64,000 nt of DNA. Origin: Xanthomonas arboricola. Its GTDB lineage: Bacteria; Pseudomonadota; Gammaproteobacteria; Xanthomonadales; Xanthomonadaceae. The position numbers and the translations under genes are program-made. Positions 1 through 7,595 of the stretch are shown piece after piece. The notes below the pieces were generated by a model. The model did no database searches. It was not told the DNA's origin and saw only the letters and a program-made list of their open reading frames with translations. The first letter of the stretch is position 1, and each line of letters opens with the position of its first letter. Where the stretch lies: positions 744,001 through 808,000 of the forward strand of contig NZ_MIGY01000002.1 of the NCBI RefSeq assembly GCF_002940665.1. Direction: 5' to 3'.

Positions 1-63
1 CAAGCCGAGCGGTTCGCCGGTGGTGCCAGCGCAGCCCCGATGAGCCAGGACCTGCAGCGATGA
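1..63 (+). CDS. 3' end of an unidentified upstream gene (partial)
   Basis: Reading back from the TGA at 61-63, the frame stays open to the left edge of the window and ends in ...PMSQDLQR. The stop overlaps the ATG of the following NUDIX gene by two bases, as at the next junctions of this operon. Only 20 codons are visible, so no family can be assigned. In E. coli the gene before nudJ-mnmA-hflD is rluE, but nothing in these residues proves that here. Confidence 0.4.
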   Translation, partial: QAERFAGGASAAPMSQDLQR

Positions 64-518
64 GCGCTTCCGAACCACGCTGGCACCCGGATGTCACCGT
101 GGCGACGGTGGTGGTGCACGACGGGCGCTTTCTGCAGGTGGAAGAGACCATCGGCGGCCGGCTGCTGTTGAATCAGCCTGCCGGGCATCTGGAACCGGAC
201 GAAAGCCTGCTCGACGCGGCGGTACGCGAGACCTTGGAAGAGACCGGCTGGGACGTGCGCCTGACCCACTTCATCGGCACCTACCAGTGGGTCGCCCAGA
301 GCGGCCAGTGCTTCCTGCGGTTTGCGTTTGTCGCCGAGGCGGTGACCCACCATCCCGAGCGCAGCCTGGACACCGGCGTGGTGCGCGCGTTGTGGATGAC
401 GCCGGAAGAAGTGCGCGGCTCGCCCGAGCGGCTGCGTAGCCCACTGGTGTGGGAAGTGATTGCCGACTACCTGGCCGGCCAGCGCCATCCGTTGTCGTTG
501 GTGCGGCACGTCGCATGA
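60..518 (+). CDS. NUDIX hydrolase, NudJ-like phosphatase
   Basis: A 152-residue single-domain NUDIX hydrolase. Residues 42-64 contain the complete Nudix box (G, five residues, E, seven residues, RE.L.EE.GW), which binds the metal and hydrolyses nucleoside-diphosphate-type substrates. The order NUDIX-mnmA-hflD is the same as nudJ-mnmA-hflD in E. coli, where NudJ is a thiamin-pyrophosphate and nucleotide phosphatase; that specificity is inferred from synteny, not seen. The protein has no signal peptide and should be cytoplasmic. The stop overlaps the mnmA start (ATGA), so the two genes are probably translationally coupled. Confidence 0.9.
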   Translation: MSASEPRWHPDVTVATVVVHDGRFLQVEETIGGRLLLNQPAGHLEPDESLLDAAVRETLEETGWDVRLTHFIGTYQWVAQSGQCFLRFAFVAEAVTHHPERSLDTGVVRALWMTPEEVRGSPERLRSPLVWEVIADYLAGQRHPLSLVRHVA

Positions 519-1651
519 GTACGCCGCATATCGTCGTCGGCGTCTCCGGCGGTGTGGATTCGTCGGTGGCGGCCTGGCGGCTGGCCAAGCAGGGCGAATC
601 GATCGCCGGCCTGTTCATGCAGAACTGGGCCGACGACGGCAGCGGCGACTGCCGCGCCGACGACGACCGCCGCGATGCGGTGGCAGTGTGCGGGGTGCTG
701 GGCATCCCGTTCCACTTCCGCGATTTTTCCGGCGAATACTGGAGCGGCGTGTTCGAGCATTTCCTGGCCGAATACGCGTCCGGGCGCACGCCAAACCCGG
801 ATGTGCTGTGCAACCGCGAGGTCAAGTTCAAGCATTTTCTTGAAGCGGCCCAGGCGCTGGGCGCCGAGCGCATCGCCACCGGCCACTATGCACGGGTGGC
901 GCACAGCGGCGGGCGCTGGCGCCTGTTGCGGGGCGCCGACCGCGGCAAGGACCAGAGCTACTTCCTGCATCAGCTGGGGCAGACCCAGCTGGCCGCAACG
1001 CTGTTTCCGATCGGGGACCTGGAAAAAAGCACGCTGCGTCGGATCGCCGAGGATGCCGGTCTGCCGACCCACGCCAAGAAGGATTCCACCGGCATCTGCT
1101 TCATCGGCGAGCGCGATTTCCGCGAGTTTCTGGGCCGTTACCTCCCCGCACGCACCGGCGATATCCGCGACCCGCAGGGGCAGCGCATCGCAGAGCATCC
1201 GGGGGTGTTCTATTTCACCCTGGGTCAGCGCGAAGGCCTGAACATCGGTGGCGTGCGTGGACGTGCCGCCGCGCCGTGGTACGTGGTCGGCAAGGATGTG
1301 GCGAGCAACGTGCTGTATGTGGACCAGGACCGCGACAGCCCGCTGCTGCAATCGCGCTGGCTGCAGTCCGAGCAGGCGCATTGGGTCACCGGGGCACCGC
1401 CGGCGCGCAGCTTTGGCTGCACCGCACAGACGCGTTACCGGCAGCCCGACGAGCCGTGCACGGTGCAGGTGCAGGACGACGGCAGCGTGCAGGTGCGTTT
1501 CGAACGGCCGCAGCGGGCGGTGACGCCTGGGCAGTCGCTGGTGTTGTATGACGGCGAGGAGTGCCTGGGCGGCGCGGTCATAGCCGCCACCGATGCGCCG
1601 CTGGAACGCCGATTGGCGGGATCTTCTTCTTCACCCGAGGTAGTGGCTTGA
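515..1651 (+). CDS. mnmA: tRNA-specific 2-thiouridylase MnmA
   Basis: A 378-residue enzyme that installs the 2-thio group on U34 of tRNA-Lys, -Glu and -Gln, taking sulfur from the IscS/Tus relay and using ATP. The N-terminus carries the PP-loop ATP pyrophosphatase motif SGGVDSS at residues 11-17. The catalytic cysteine pair is visible as C99 (in [12 protein letters not shown]) and C195 (in GICFIGE). The length is that of the family (368 in E. coli). The ATG at 515 is chosen over an upstream in-frame ATG at 449 because it starts directly at the conserved PP-loop strand and overlaps the previous stop. The gene ends in TGATG, shared with hflD. Confidence 0.97.
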   Translation: MSTPHIVVGVSGGVDSSVAAWRLAKQGESIAGLFMQNWADDGSGDCRADDDRRDAVAVCGVLGIPFHFRDFSGEYWSGVFEHFLAEYASGRTPNPDVLCNREVKFKHFLEAAQALGAERIATGHYARVAHSGGRWRLLRGADRGKDQSYFLHQLGQTQLAATLFPIGDLEKSTLRRIAEDAGLPTHAKKDSTGICFIGERDFREFLGRYLPARTGDIRDPQGQRIAEHPGVFYFTLGQREGLNIGGVRGRAAAPWYVVGKDVASNVLYVDQDRDSPLLQSRWLQSEQAHWVTGAPPARSFGCTAQTRYRQPDEPCTVQVQDDGSVQVRFERPQRAVTPGQSLVLYDGEECLGGAVIAATDAPLERRLAGSSSSPEVVA

Positions 1652-2265
1652 TGAGTTCTTCCATGGATCACCGCGTGCTGGCGCTTGCCGGCGTTGCCCA
1701 GGCCCTGCAACAGGTGCGGCGGATCGCCGAAACCGGGCACTCGGAGGCTGCGACGGTGCGTACCGCCATGGACAGCGTGTTCCGGGTGGACGCGTCCTCG
1801 CCGGAGGCGGTATACGGCTCGCCAGCGGACCTGGCGCCGGGTCTGCGGTTGCTGCACAACTATTTCCACAATCAAGCCCAGGACGAGGTCCTGCCGCGGC
1901 TGGCACTGGCGGTGCTACAGCTGGAGCGCCGCTTCGTGCGCGACACTGGCACCGTCGCCACGGTCTCCAACGGCATCGAAGCGGCGGCGCATCAGGCACG
2001 CAGCCTCGGCGACAGCGGCCACCCGGACGTATTGAGTTCGCTGGGCGGGCTGTATGCGCAGTCCATCAGCCACCTGCGTCCCAAGGTCATGGTGCAGGGC
2101 AATCCGCATTATCTGGGCCAGGCTGGCGTGGTCGCGGAAATCCGCGCGTTGCTGCTGGCTGCCGTCCGCTCGGCCGTGTTGTGGCGGCAGATGGGTGGCA
2201 GCCTGTGGGATTTCCTGTTCGCCAAGCGCGCAATGATCGAGGCCGTGGACCGCGCGCTGCGCTAA
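1651..2265 (+). CDS. hflD: HflD-like high-frequency-lysogenization protein
   Basis: A 204-residue, mostly helical protein of the HflD family, recognisable from the conserved C-terminal region NPHYLGQ...[21 protein letters not shown]. In E. coli HflD is a peripheral inner-membrane protein that binds phage lambda CII; its housekeeping role is unclear. The start ATG overlaps the mnmA stop (TGATG), so translation is coupled. The E. coli neighbour purB does not follow here: the next gene is a chemoreceptor with its own FliA promoter. Confidence 0.9.
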   Translation: MSSSMDHRVLALAGVAQALQQVRRIAETGHSEAATVRTAMDSVFRVDASSPEAVYGSPADLAPGLRLLHNYFHNQAQDEVLPRLALAVLQLERRFVRDTGTVATVSNGIEAAAHQARSLGDSGHPDVLSSLGGLYAQSISHLRPKVMVQGNPHYLGQAGVVAEIRALLLAAVRSAVLWRQMGGSLWDFLFAKRAMIEAVDRALR

Positions 2266-2357
2266 ACCACTGACGAACCCGGTTTGCCATACGCGCTCGC
2301 GGTTGCTGGCGCGTGTCAACGTCGGTTGAATGGGCAAGGGGATGTGGCGATCGTCGC

Positions 2358-2384
2358 TAAAGACAAAGGGGGTACGGCCGATAC
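2358..2384 (+). promoter_or_regulatory. FliA (sigma-28) promoter of the chemoreceptor gene
   Basis: The -35 element TAAAGACA (2358-2365), an 11-bp spacer and the -10 element GCCGATAC (2377-2384) closely match the FliA consensus TAAAGTTT-N11-GCCGATAA. It lies 28 bp before the ATG at 2413. It places the chemoreceptor in the late flagellar class, even though it sits about 10 kb from the nearest structural flagellar gene. Confidence 0.85.
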
Positions 2385-2412
2385 AGCAACCGTGACTCTG
2401 CCGAGAACGCCC

Positions 2413-3603
2413 ATGTATTCACGTCCACTTATCCGTCTGGCCGCCCCTTTGGCTCTGACCTTGCTGTTTCCCTTCGCTGTCGGATTCGACTGGCCCGCTT
2501 CGGTGCGCTGGGCGATCCTGGCGACCATGACGCTCAGCTGGCTCGGTTTCGCCGCCTGGGTGACCTACTCCCAGTTCCGGCGTAATCCGGACCAGACCCG
2601 CATCCTGCGCGAGCAGGACCAGCTGCTCAACGAACTGCGTACGTTCGTCAGCAACGAAGTCGACGGTTCGCGCTCGGAAGTCGAGCGTGCCCGTGAACTG
2701 ATCCGCCAGGCCGTGTCCGGTCTTGGTGGCAGCTTCGAAGCGATGAACCGCAAGTCGCGCCAGCAAAGCCAGGCATTGGCCCGCATCGTCGACCGTGCCG
2801 GTGACGACGGCAGCGCCGGCGTCGACGTCGCCCGCTTCGCCCAGCACGCCAGCTCCCGCATGGAGCAGTTGGTGGAAGCGCTGGAACAGGTGAGCGGCCA
2901 GAGTACCAACACGGTGCACCACATCGATGAGATGGCCCAGCACCTGGATGGCATCTTCGCGCTGCTGGAAGACGTCAAGTCGATTGCCGACCAGACCAAC
3001 CTGCTGGCCTTGAACGCCGCCATCGAAGCAGCCCGTGCCGGTGAGGCCGGTCGCGGCTTCGCAGTGGTCGCCGACGAGGTGCGCAATCTGTCCGAGCGTT
3101 CCACCACCTTCAACGAACAGATCCGCAAGCTGGCGCACAGCTCCAAGGAATCGATCGCCAAGGTCCGTGAAACGGTCTCGCAGCTGGCCTCGCGTCACAT
3201 GGATCGCTCCCGCGAAGCCCGCCACGAATCGGCGGCGATGCTGGAGAACGTCGCGCAGATCAACGCCTCGCTGGGCGACGGTATGCGGGAGATCTCCGAG
3301 TGCGCGCGTTCCATCGACGGTAGCGTGGCCGAAGCGGTGCGTGCCCTGCAGTTCGAGGACATCGCCACGCAGACGCTGAGCGGTATCCACACGCACCTGG
3401 ATCGCCTTACCGCGATCAACCGTGAAGCCGTAGCGCTGCAGGAACTGTTGCATCGCAATGGCGGCGTGTACGACAGCGATCTGGTCGCCGCACTGCAGAA
3501 GGTGTCCACCCGCCTGCGCGACATGCGTGTGGAATGGGAGCGCCCGCCGCACAAGCCGGTGGCGCAGCAAGGCATGGGTGCGGGTACGGTCGAACTGTTT
3601 TAA
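2413..3603 (+). CDS. Methyl-accepting chemotaxis protein without a periplasmic domain
   Basis: A 396-residue transducer. Two hydrophobic segments (about residues 8-23 and 34-53) are separated by only about ten residues, so there is no periplasmic ligand domain and no obvious HAMP. The cytoplasmic signalling hairpin tip is intact ([18 protein letters not shown], followed by [12 protein letters not shown]), the contact for CheA/CheW. Beyond the usual helix the protein continues with QFEDIATQ (residues 313-320), which contains a DxxxQ pattern like the CheZ phosphatase motif. The ATG at 2413 is preferred because the first transmembrane helix follows directly. A FliA promoter lies immediately upstream and a hairpin terminator downstream. 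Confidence 0.9.
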   Translation: MYSRPLIRLAAPLALTLLFPFAVGFDWPASVRWAILATMTLSWLGFAAWVTYSQFRRNPDQTRILREQDQLLNELRTFVSNEVDGSRSEVERARELIRQAVSGLGGSFEAMNRKSRQQSQALARIVDRAGDDGSAGVDVARFAQHASSRMEQLVEALEQVSGQSTNTVHHIDEMAQHLDGIFALLEDVKSIADQTNLLALNAAIEAARAGEAGRGFAVVADEVRNLSERSTTFNEQIRKLAHSSKESIAKVRETVSQLASRHMDRSREARHESAAMLENVAQINASLGDGMREISECARSIDGSVAEAVRALQFEDIATQTLSGIHTHLDRLTAINREAVALQELLHRNGGVYDSDLVAALQKVSTRLRDMRVEWERPPHKPVAQQGMGAGTVELF

Positions 3604-3637
3604 GACCAATGTCACGCACCGTCTGATTTCCGACATT

Positions 3638-3660
3638 CCCCGGCCTTCCGGGGATTTGTC
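3638..3660 (+). terminator. Hairpin terminator after the chemoreceptor gene
   Basis: The perfect stem CCCCGG-CCTT-CCGGGG (3638-3653) is followed by ATTTGTCGTT. The U-tract is weak, but the position 35 bp after the stop fits a rho-independent terminator. Confidence 0.6.
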
Positions 3661-3702
3661 GTTCCGCAATAACCGTTGCGCACTAACACTGGTGTTCCGC
3701 TG

Positions 3703-3987
3703 ATGACGCTCCTTGCCCCGCCCACCGATGCCTCCACCGCCGTGCTGGAATCAGCCGCGCTGGCGGCTGCACACGCCCGGCGCATCGCGCAGAGCGACGC
3801 GGCCCGGCCCGCGCTGCGCAGCGTGCGCATGCCGGCCGCGCTGGAACGGCTGGAGCGTGCCGCCCGTGCGGAAGTGCAGGCAATGCAGAACCCCCGCCGC
3901 AGCTGCAGCGAAGAAGAACTGCTGTTTGCGACCGTGGCCTGGGATATGGGGCTGGATGGCGCCGCCGTCGACGTGTCTGGACGCTGA
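3703..3987 (+). CDS. Small hypothetical protein
   Basis: A 94-residue, alanine- and arginine-rich, predicted helical protein that I do not recognise. The start at ATG 3703 is tentative; a TTG at 3676 is in frame. The residues after about 60 (CSEEELLFATVAWDMGLDGAAVD) look like protein rather than random GC-rich frame. It stands alone between a terminator and a repeat-bearing gap. The gene could be an annotation artefact. Confidence 0.45.
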   Translation: MTLLAPPTDASTAVLESAALAAAHARRIAQSDAARPALRSVRMPAALERLERAARAEVQAMQNPRRSCSEEELLFATVAWDMGLDGAAVDVSGR

Positions 3988-4212
3988 CGCTTTTGTGCGG
4001 CGACGGGGCGCGCCTCGGCAGGCGCCCCGCCGGTTGTGTCCACTGCACGACCGCTGACGTTTGTGCATCAGGCCGTGCCGCCAGGCATGGCCCTGAACAC
4101 GCAGTACCGTGCGACTGCAGCACCAGGGTGAGGTCTGCCCTGCCCGCCTGCTCGACGACGTCTATGACACCACGCAATGCATCGATCGGCTGATCTGCGG
4201 CCTGGCTGCAGG

Positions 4213-4315
4213 GCCCTTGCCCGCCCACCATCGCGGGCTACGCCGCAAGTACGTCCGTGTAGGCTCACGCGGCATACATGCCGCGTAAGGTCCCGTGACG
4301 GTAGGCGGACAAGGA
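4213..4315. repeat. Dispersed hairpin repeat, copy A module 1
   Basis: The left arm, around CCCTTGCCCGCCCACCATCG (4214-4233), pairs with CCCGTGACGGTAGGCGGACA (4292-4311) as an imperfect inverted repeat. Between the arms sits the small perfect hairpin ACGCGGCAT-AC-ATGCCGCGT (4267-4286). Related copies are at 19963-20048 and 48285-48398. Confidence 0.75.
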
Positions 4316-4506
4316 CCAGTCGAGATAGTCGGTGTGTGTGGTCGCAAGCAAAGCATGAGGTGCATCGTTCGGATCACCTTGCGTCCGAGCATCTTGCCCA
4401 CGCACGCCGAGTAACAGGCAGGCTTTCAATAAGCAGGCGATGGACTTCTCAAAGTCTCAAGGCCTTGCAACACGTATGTTTTTATCTGGCCACCGACCAA
4501 CTCTCT

Positions 4507-4612
4507 GGTGCGGTGCCATTGCCGGTTGCCGGACCCTTGGCGGCATGGATGCCGCCAAGGAACCTGAAGGGACGGATCCGCGGCGTGTCGCGCAAGTGGC
4601 GAGGGCATCGCG
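4507..4612. repeat. Dispersed hairpin repeat, copy A module 2
   Basis: The arms begin at GGTGCGGTGCCATTGCCGG (4507) and pair with the end of the module (GCAAGTGGCGAGGGCATCGC). The apical hairpin GGCGGCAT-GG-ATGCCGCC lies near 4538-4556. The same module occurs at 20183-20288 and, inverted, at 47988-48095. Confidence 0.7.
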
Positions 4613-4688
4613 CCCTGGACTCACCGAACTTTTGAGCTGCGCATTTCAACAGCCGGCCGCACGACGCCAGGCGCTGCTACAGAGTGCG

Positions 4689-7475
4689 TCAGCTGGCGAT
4701 GACCAGGCGCGCACCGAGGCGCATGCCGGCTTCGGCTTCGCGCAGCCACTGCGCCATGTCGCGCGGCGACAGCGGCCGCGAGTAGAAATAACCCTGGATT
4801 TCGTCACAGCCCTGCTGGCGCAGCAATGCGTCTTCCTGCACCGTCTCTACCCCTTCGGCAACCACCTGCATGCCGAGCGCGTGGCCCAGATGCACGATGG
4901 CCTGGGTCACTTCGGCGGTGTTGGCGTCGTCGAGCATGCCCTGTACGAAGCTGCGGTCGATCTTCAGACGCTGCACCGGGAAGCGGTTGAGGTAATGCAG
5001 ATTGGAGAAGCCGGTGCCGAAGTCGTCCACCGCCAGCAGCACACCGTTCTGCTCGAACAGCTCGAAGCAACGGCGTAGCGAATCGGAATCGCGGATCAGT
5101 GCCGATTCGGTCAATTCCAGTTCCAGACGCGATGGCGACCAGCCGTTGTCGCGGCAGATTTCCAGTACGCGCTCGGCAAAGCCGCGCTCGCGCAGCTGCA
5201 CTGCAGACACATTGACCGCAATGCGGCTGAAATTGAGCCCGGCGCGGTCCCAGACCACGGCCTGGCGGCAGGCCTCGCCAATCACCCATTCGCCCAGGCG
5301 CACAATTTCGCCGCACTCTTCGGCAATCGGAATGAATTCGACCGGACTGCACTGGCCATGGCCGGGGCGATTCCAGCGCATCAGCGCTTCGATCGCAGGC
5401 GACGATTCGCCTACCGTATTGACCAGCGGCTGATAGACCAGGGTGAACTCTTCGCGTTCCAGCGCACCTTGCAGCGCGTGCTCCAGTTCCAGGCGGCGCT
5501 GCGCACGCATCAGCACGTCCTGGCTGTAGTAATGGAAGGTGTTGCGGCCCGCCTCCTTGGCGGCATACATCGCCGCATCGGCGGCGCGCAACAGGCTGTC
5601 GAAATCCGACAGGCCTTCGCCCTGCAGCGCGATACCAATGCTGGCGCCGAGCTTGAGGGTGACGTGGTCCTTGCGCAGCGGCTCGCCAAGCGCGCTGATC
5701 AGCTTGCGGGCAACATGGCCGGCGTCTTCGGGCTCGGACAGGTCGCGCAGCAGGACGACGAATTCGTCGTCGCTGAAACGGCCGAACAGGTCGCTGTTGC
5801 GCAGCTGCTGATGCAGGCGTGCCGAGGCAAGTTTGAGCAGGTTGTCGCCGGTGGCGTGACCGAACGAATCGTTGATGCTCTTGAAGCCATCCAGATCGAT
5901 CAGCAGCATCGCCAGCACCTGGCCCCGCTCGTGCGCTTCGCGAATCGCGTTCTCTGCCTGCTCGCGCAGCAGAAAGCGGTTCGGCAAACCGGTCAGGCGA
6001 TCGTAGTGGGCCAGCAGTTCGATGCGCTCGTTGGCCTCGCGTTCGCGGGTGACGTCGCGGAACAAGGCGACGAAACGCGGCGGCAGGCCTTCGCGGCGGT
6101 CCAGCTCGATCAGCACCTGGACCCAGATCCGCTGGCCCGAGTTGCGGTAGAAACACAGCTCCAGCTGTTCGGGCAGGCCGCCATCGGAGATACGCAGCAG
6201 CGCCGCCTCGAAGGCATCGCGCGAATCCTGCGTGTACAGCGACAGCGCCTGCTCCAGGGTGATGTTTTCCTTGCGCAGGCCGTGGATGCGGTAACACTCC
6301 TCGGTCCACTGCATGCGCCGGGTGTCGACCTCGATCTCGCAGCCGCCGATCTTGCCCAGCGCAGACACGCGGTTGAGCAGCTCGGTGCGCCAGCGGATCA
6401 ACGCATCGGTCTGGCGCTGCTCGGTGACGTTCTGCAACTGGCCGAGCAGACGCACCATGCTGCCATTGCCGTCGAAAACCGGCTGCGCCCAGATCCGCAA
6501 GTGATGCGGATTGATGCCGGCGTGCACGTTGATTTCCAGCTCGAAATGCACCGGCAGGCCGTCGTGCTTGATCTTGCGCCAGGCACTGCGCAGATGCGCA
6601 ACCGATGGCCGGCCCAGCAGGCGCAGGATGTCGCGAATGCTCTGCAGGCGCAGCTGGGTCATGCCGAGCTGTTGCAGGAAATCCGGTGACACCCACAACG
6701 CGTCCTTGAGCGTGTCCCAGCTCCAGCTGCCCATGCTGGCGATGCGCTGGGCCTCTTCGAGCTGGGCCTGCTGCTCGCGCAGCTGCTGCTCGAGCAGTTT
6801 GTGGTGATGCACATCGGTATGCGTACCGACCATGCGCAATGGGCGGCCGTCGGCGGTCCGCGACACCACGCGGCCGCGATCCAGGATCCAGCGCCACTGG
6901 CCGTCGTGCTGACGCAGACGGAATTCGGCCGTATAGGTATCGGTGCGCCCCTCAAGGTGCGCCTGCACGGCGGCACTGACCAGCGCGTGGTCGTCGGGAT
7001 GGATCAGTCCGGACAGCGCGGTGAGATTATTCGGCAGCGGCTGCTCGGAGTAACCGAGCATGCGGGTCCAGCGCTCGGAACGATAGACCACATCGGCCGG
7101 AATATCCCAGTCCCACAACCCGTGATCGGCGCTATCCAGACCCATTTCCCAGCGGCTGGTGCCGTCGGCGCCCATTGGCTCGGGAATGCTCAGGGTGAAG
7201 GCCATGACCTGGCCGTGTTCGTCGCAGACGGCGCGGAGCCAGCCTTCCAGACGCCCGCCACCGATGCCCGGCAGCACGCAAGCGGTCATGCCGCCGCTAT
7301 TGGCCACCTGGGCGCGACTGCTTTCCAGGACTTCGGCATAGGCACCGAGGGTGGCCGGCAATCCCAGCGATTGCGCAACACGGTTGGCCGCCAGCGGCTG
7401 ACCATGGGCATCCAACAACACCACCGCCGAGGTCAGCGGGTGTTGCAGCATGCTTGCGATGACGCCTGAGTCCAC
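4689..7475 (-). CDS. PAS-PAS-PAS-GGDEF-EAL protein, probable c-di-GMP phosphodiesterase
   Basis: A 928-residue soluble signalling protein. Three PAS/PAC-like regions (about 110-225, 245-355 and 370-478) precede a GGDEF domain (about 485-645) and an EAL domain (about 670-915). The GGDEF signature is degenerate: SDDEF at 568-572. The cyclase is therefore probably inactive, although its nucleotide site could still bind GTP. The EAL domain keeps its motifs: EAL at 696-698, NVS, LTES, DDFGTGFSNL, LKIDRSF and AEGVET, so hydrolysis of c-di-GMP to pGpG is expected. A FliA-like promoter lies upstream on the same strand. No cognate partner adjoins it; it is divergent from the kinase gene at 7596. Confidence 0.93.
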   Translation of the reverse strand: MDSGVIASMLQHPLTSAVVLLDAHGQPLAANRVAQSLGLPATLGAYAEVLESSRAQVANSGGMTACVLPGIGGGRLEGWLRAVCDEHGQVMAFTLSIPEPMGADGTSRWEMGLDSADHGLWDWDIPADVVYRSERWTRMLGYSEQPLPNNLTALSGLIHPDDHALVSAAVQAHLEGRTDTYTAEFRLRQHDGQWRWILDRGRVVSRTADGRPLRMVGTHTDVHHHKLLEQQLREQQAQLEEAQRIASMGSWSWDTLKDALWVSPDFLQQLGMTQLRLQSIRDILRLLGRPSVAHLRSAWRKIKHDGLPVHFELEINVHAGINPHHLRIWAQPVFDGNGSMVRLLGQLQNVTEQRQTDALIRWRTELLNRVSALGKIGGCEIEVDTRRMQWTEECYRIHGLRKENITLEQALSLYTQDSRDAFEAALLRISDGGLPEQLELCFYRNSGQRIWVQVLIELDRREGLPPRFVALFRDVTREREANERIELLAHYDRLTGLPNRFLLREQAENAIREAHERGQVLAMLLIDLDGFKSINDSFGHATGDNLLKLASARLHQQLRNSDLFGRFSDDEFVVLLRDLSEPEDAGHVARKLISALGEPLRKDHVTLKLGASIGIALQGEGLSDFDSLLRAADAAMYAAKEAGRNTFHYYSQDVLMRAQRRLELEHALQGALEREEFTLVYQPLVNTVGESSPAIEALMRWNRPGHGQCSPVEFIPIAEECGEIVRLGEWVIGEACRQAVVWDRAGLNFSRIAVNVSAVQLRERGFAERVLEICRDNGWSPSRLELELTESALIRDSDSLRRCFELFEQNGVLLAVDDFGTGFSNLHYLNRFPVQRLKIDRSFVQGMLDDANTAEVTQAIVHLGHALGMQVVAEGVETVQEDALLRQQGCDEIQGYFYSRPLSPRDMAQWLREAEAGMRLGARLVIAS

Positions 7476-7522
7476 TCTGGAACACTCCGAAGAATCGACC
7501 CCGGCCTTCGGAGTCGCAATGG

Positions 7523-7549
7523 ATAACGGCCGTTTCCGCGATTAGTTGA
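7523..7549 (-). promoter_or_regulatory. Candidate FliA promoter of the PAS-GGDEF-EAL gene
   Basis: On the minus strand, TCAACTAA (7549-7542), an 11-bp spacer and GCCGTTAT (7530-7523). The -10 octamer is identical to those of flgM and of fliC site 2, and the spacing is canonical. The -35 is weak (about four of eight consensus bases). It lies 48 bp before the start codon. Confidence 0.5.
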
Positions 7550-7595
7550 GGCGCGTGTTTCGGGCTCGACCGAACCGGGCCGAGTTGCGGCTAAG

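Larger units (their letters stand above)
3988..4688. other. Non-coding gap carrying dispersed repeat copy A
   Basis: These 700 bp hold no convincing gene. Open frames here run through palindromic repeats and match no family. Two long-inverted-repeat modules (listed separately) occupy 4213-4315 and 4507-4612. The sequence between and around them (about 4190-4630) matches the reverse complement of 47990-48420. Confidence 0.7.

Noticed and set aside
4177..4635. Open frames of 60-150 codons in the gap before 4689
   Set aside because: They run through both hairpin repeat modules and differ between repeat copies in frame and stops, so they are not conserved proteins.
5358..6689. A 443-codon plus-strand frame inside the PAS-GGDEF-EAL gene
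   Set aside because: The complementary strand encodes intact PAS, GGDEF-like and EAL motifs. This frame has none and is a mirror of the coding strand.
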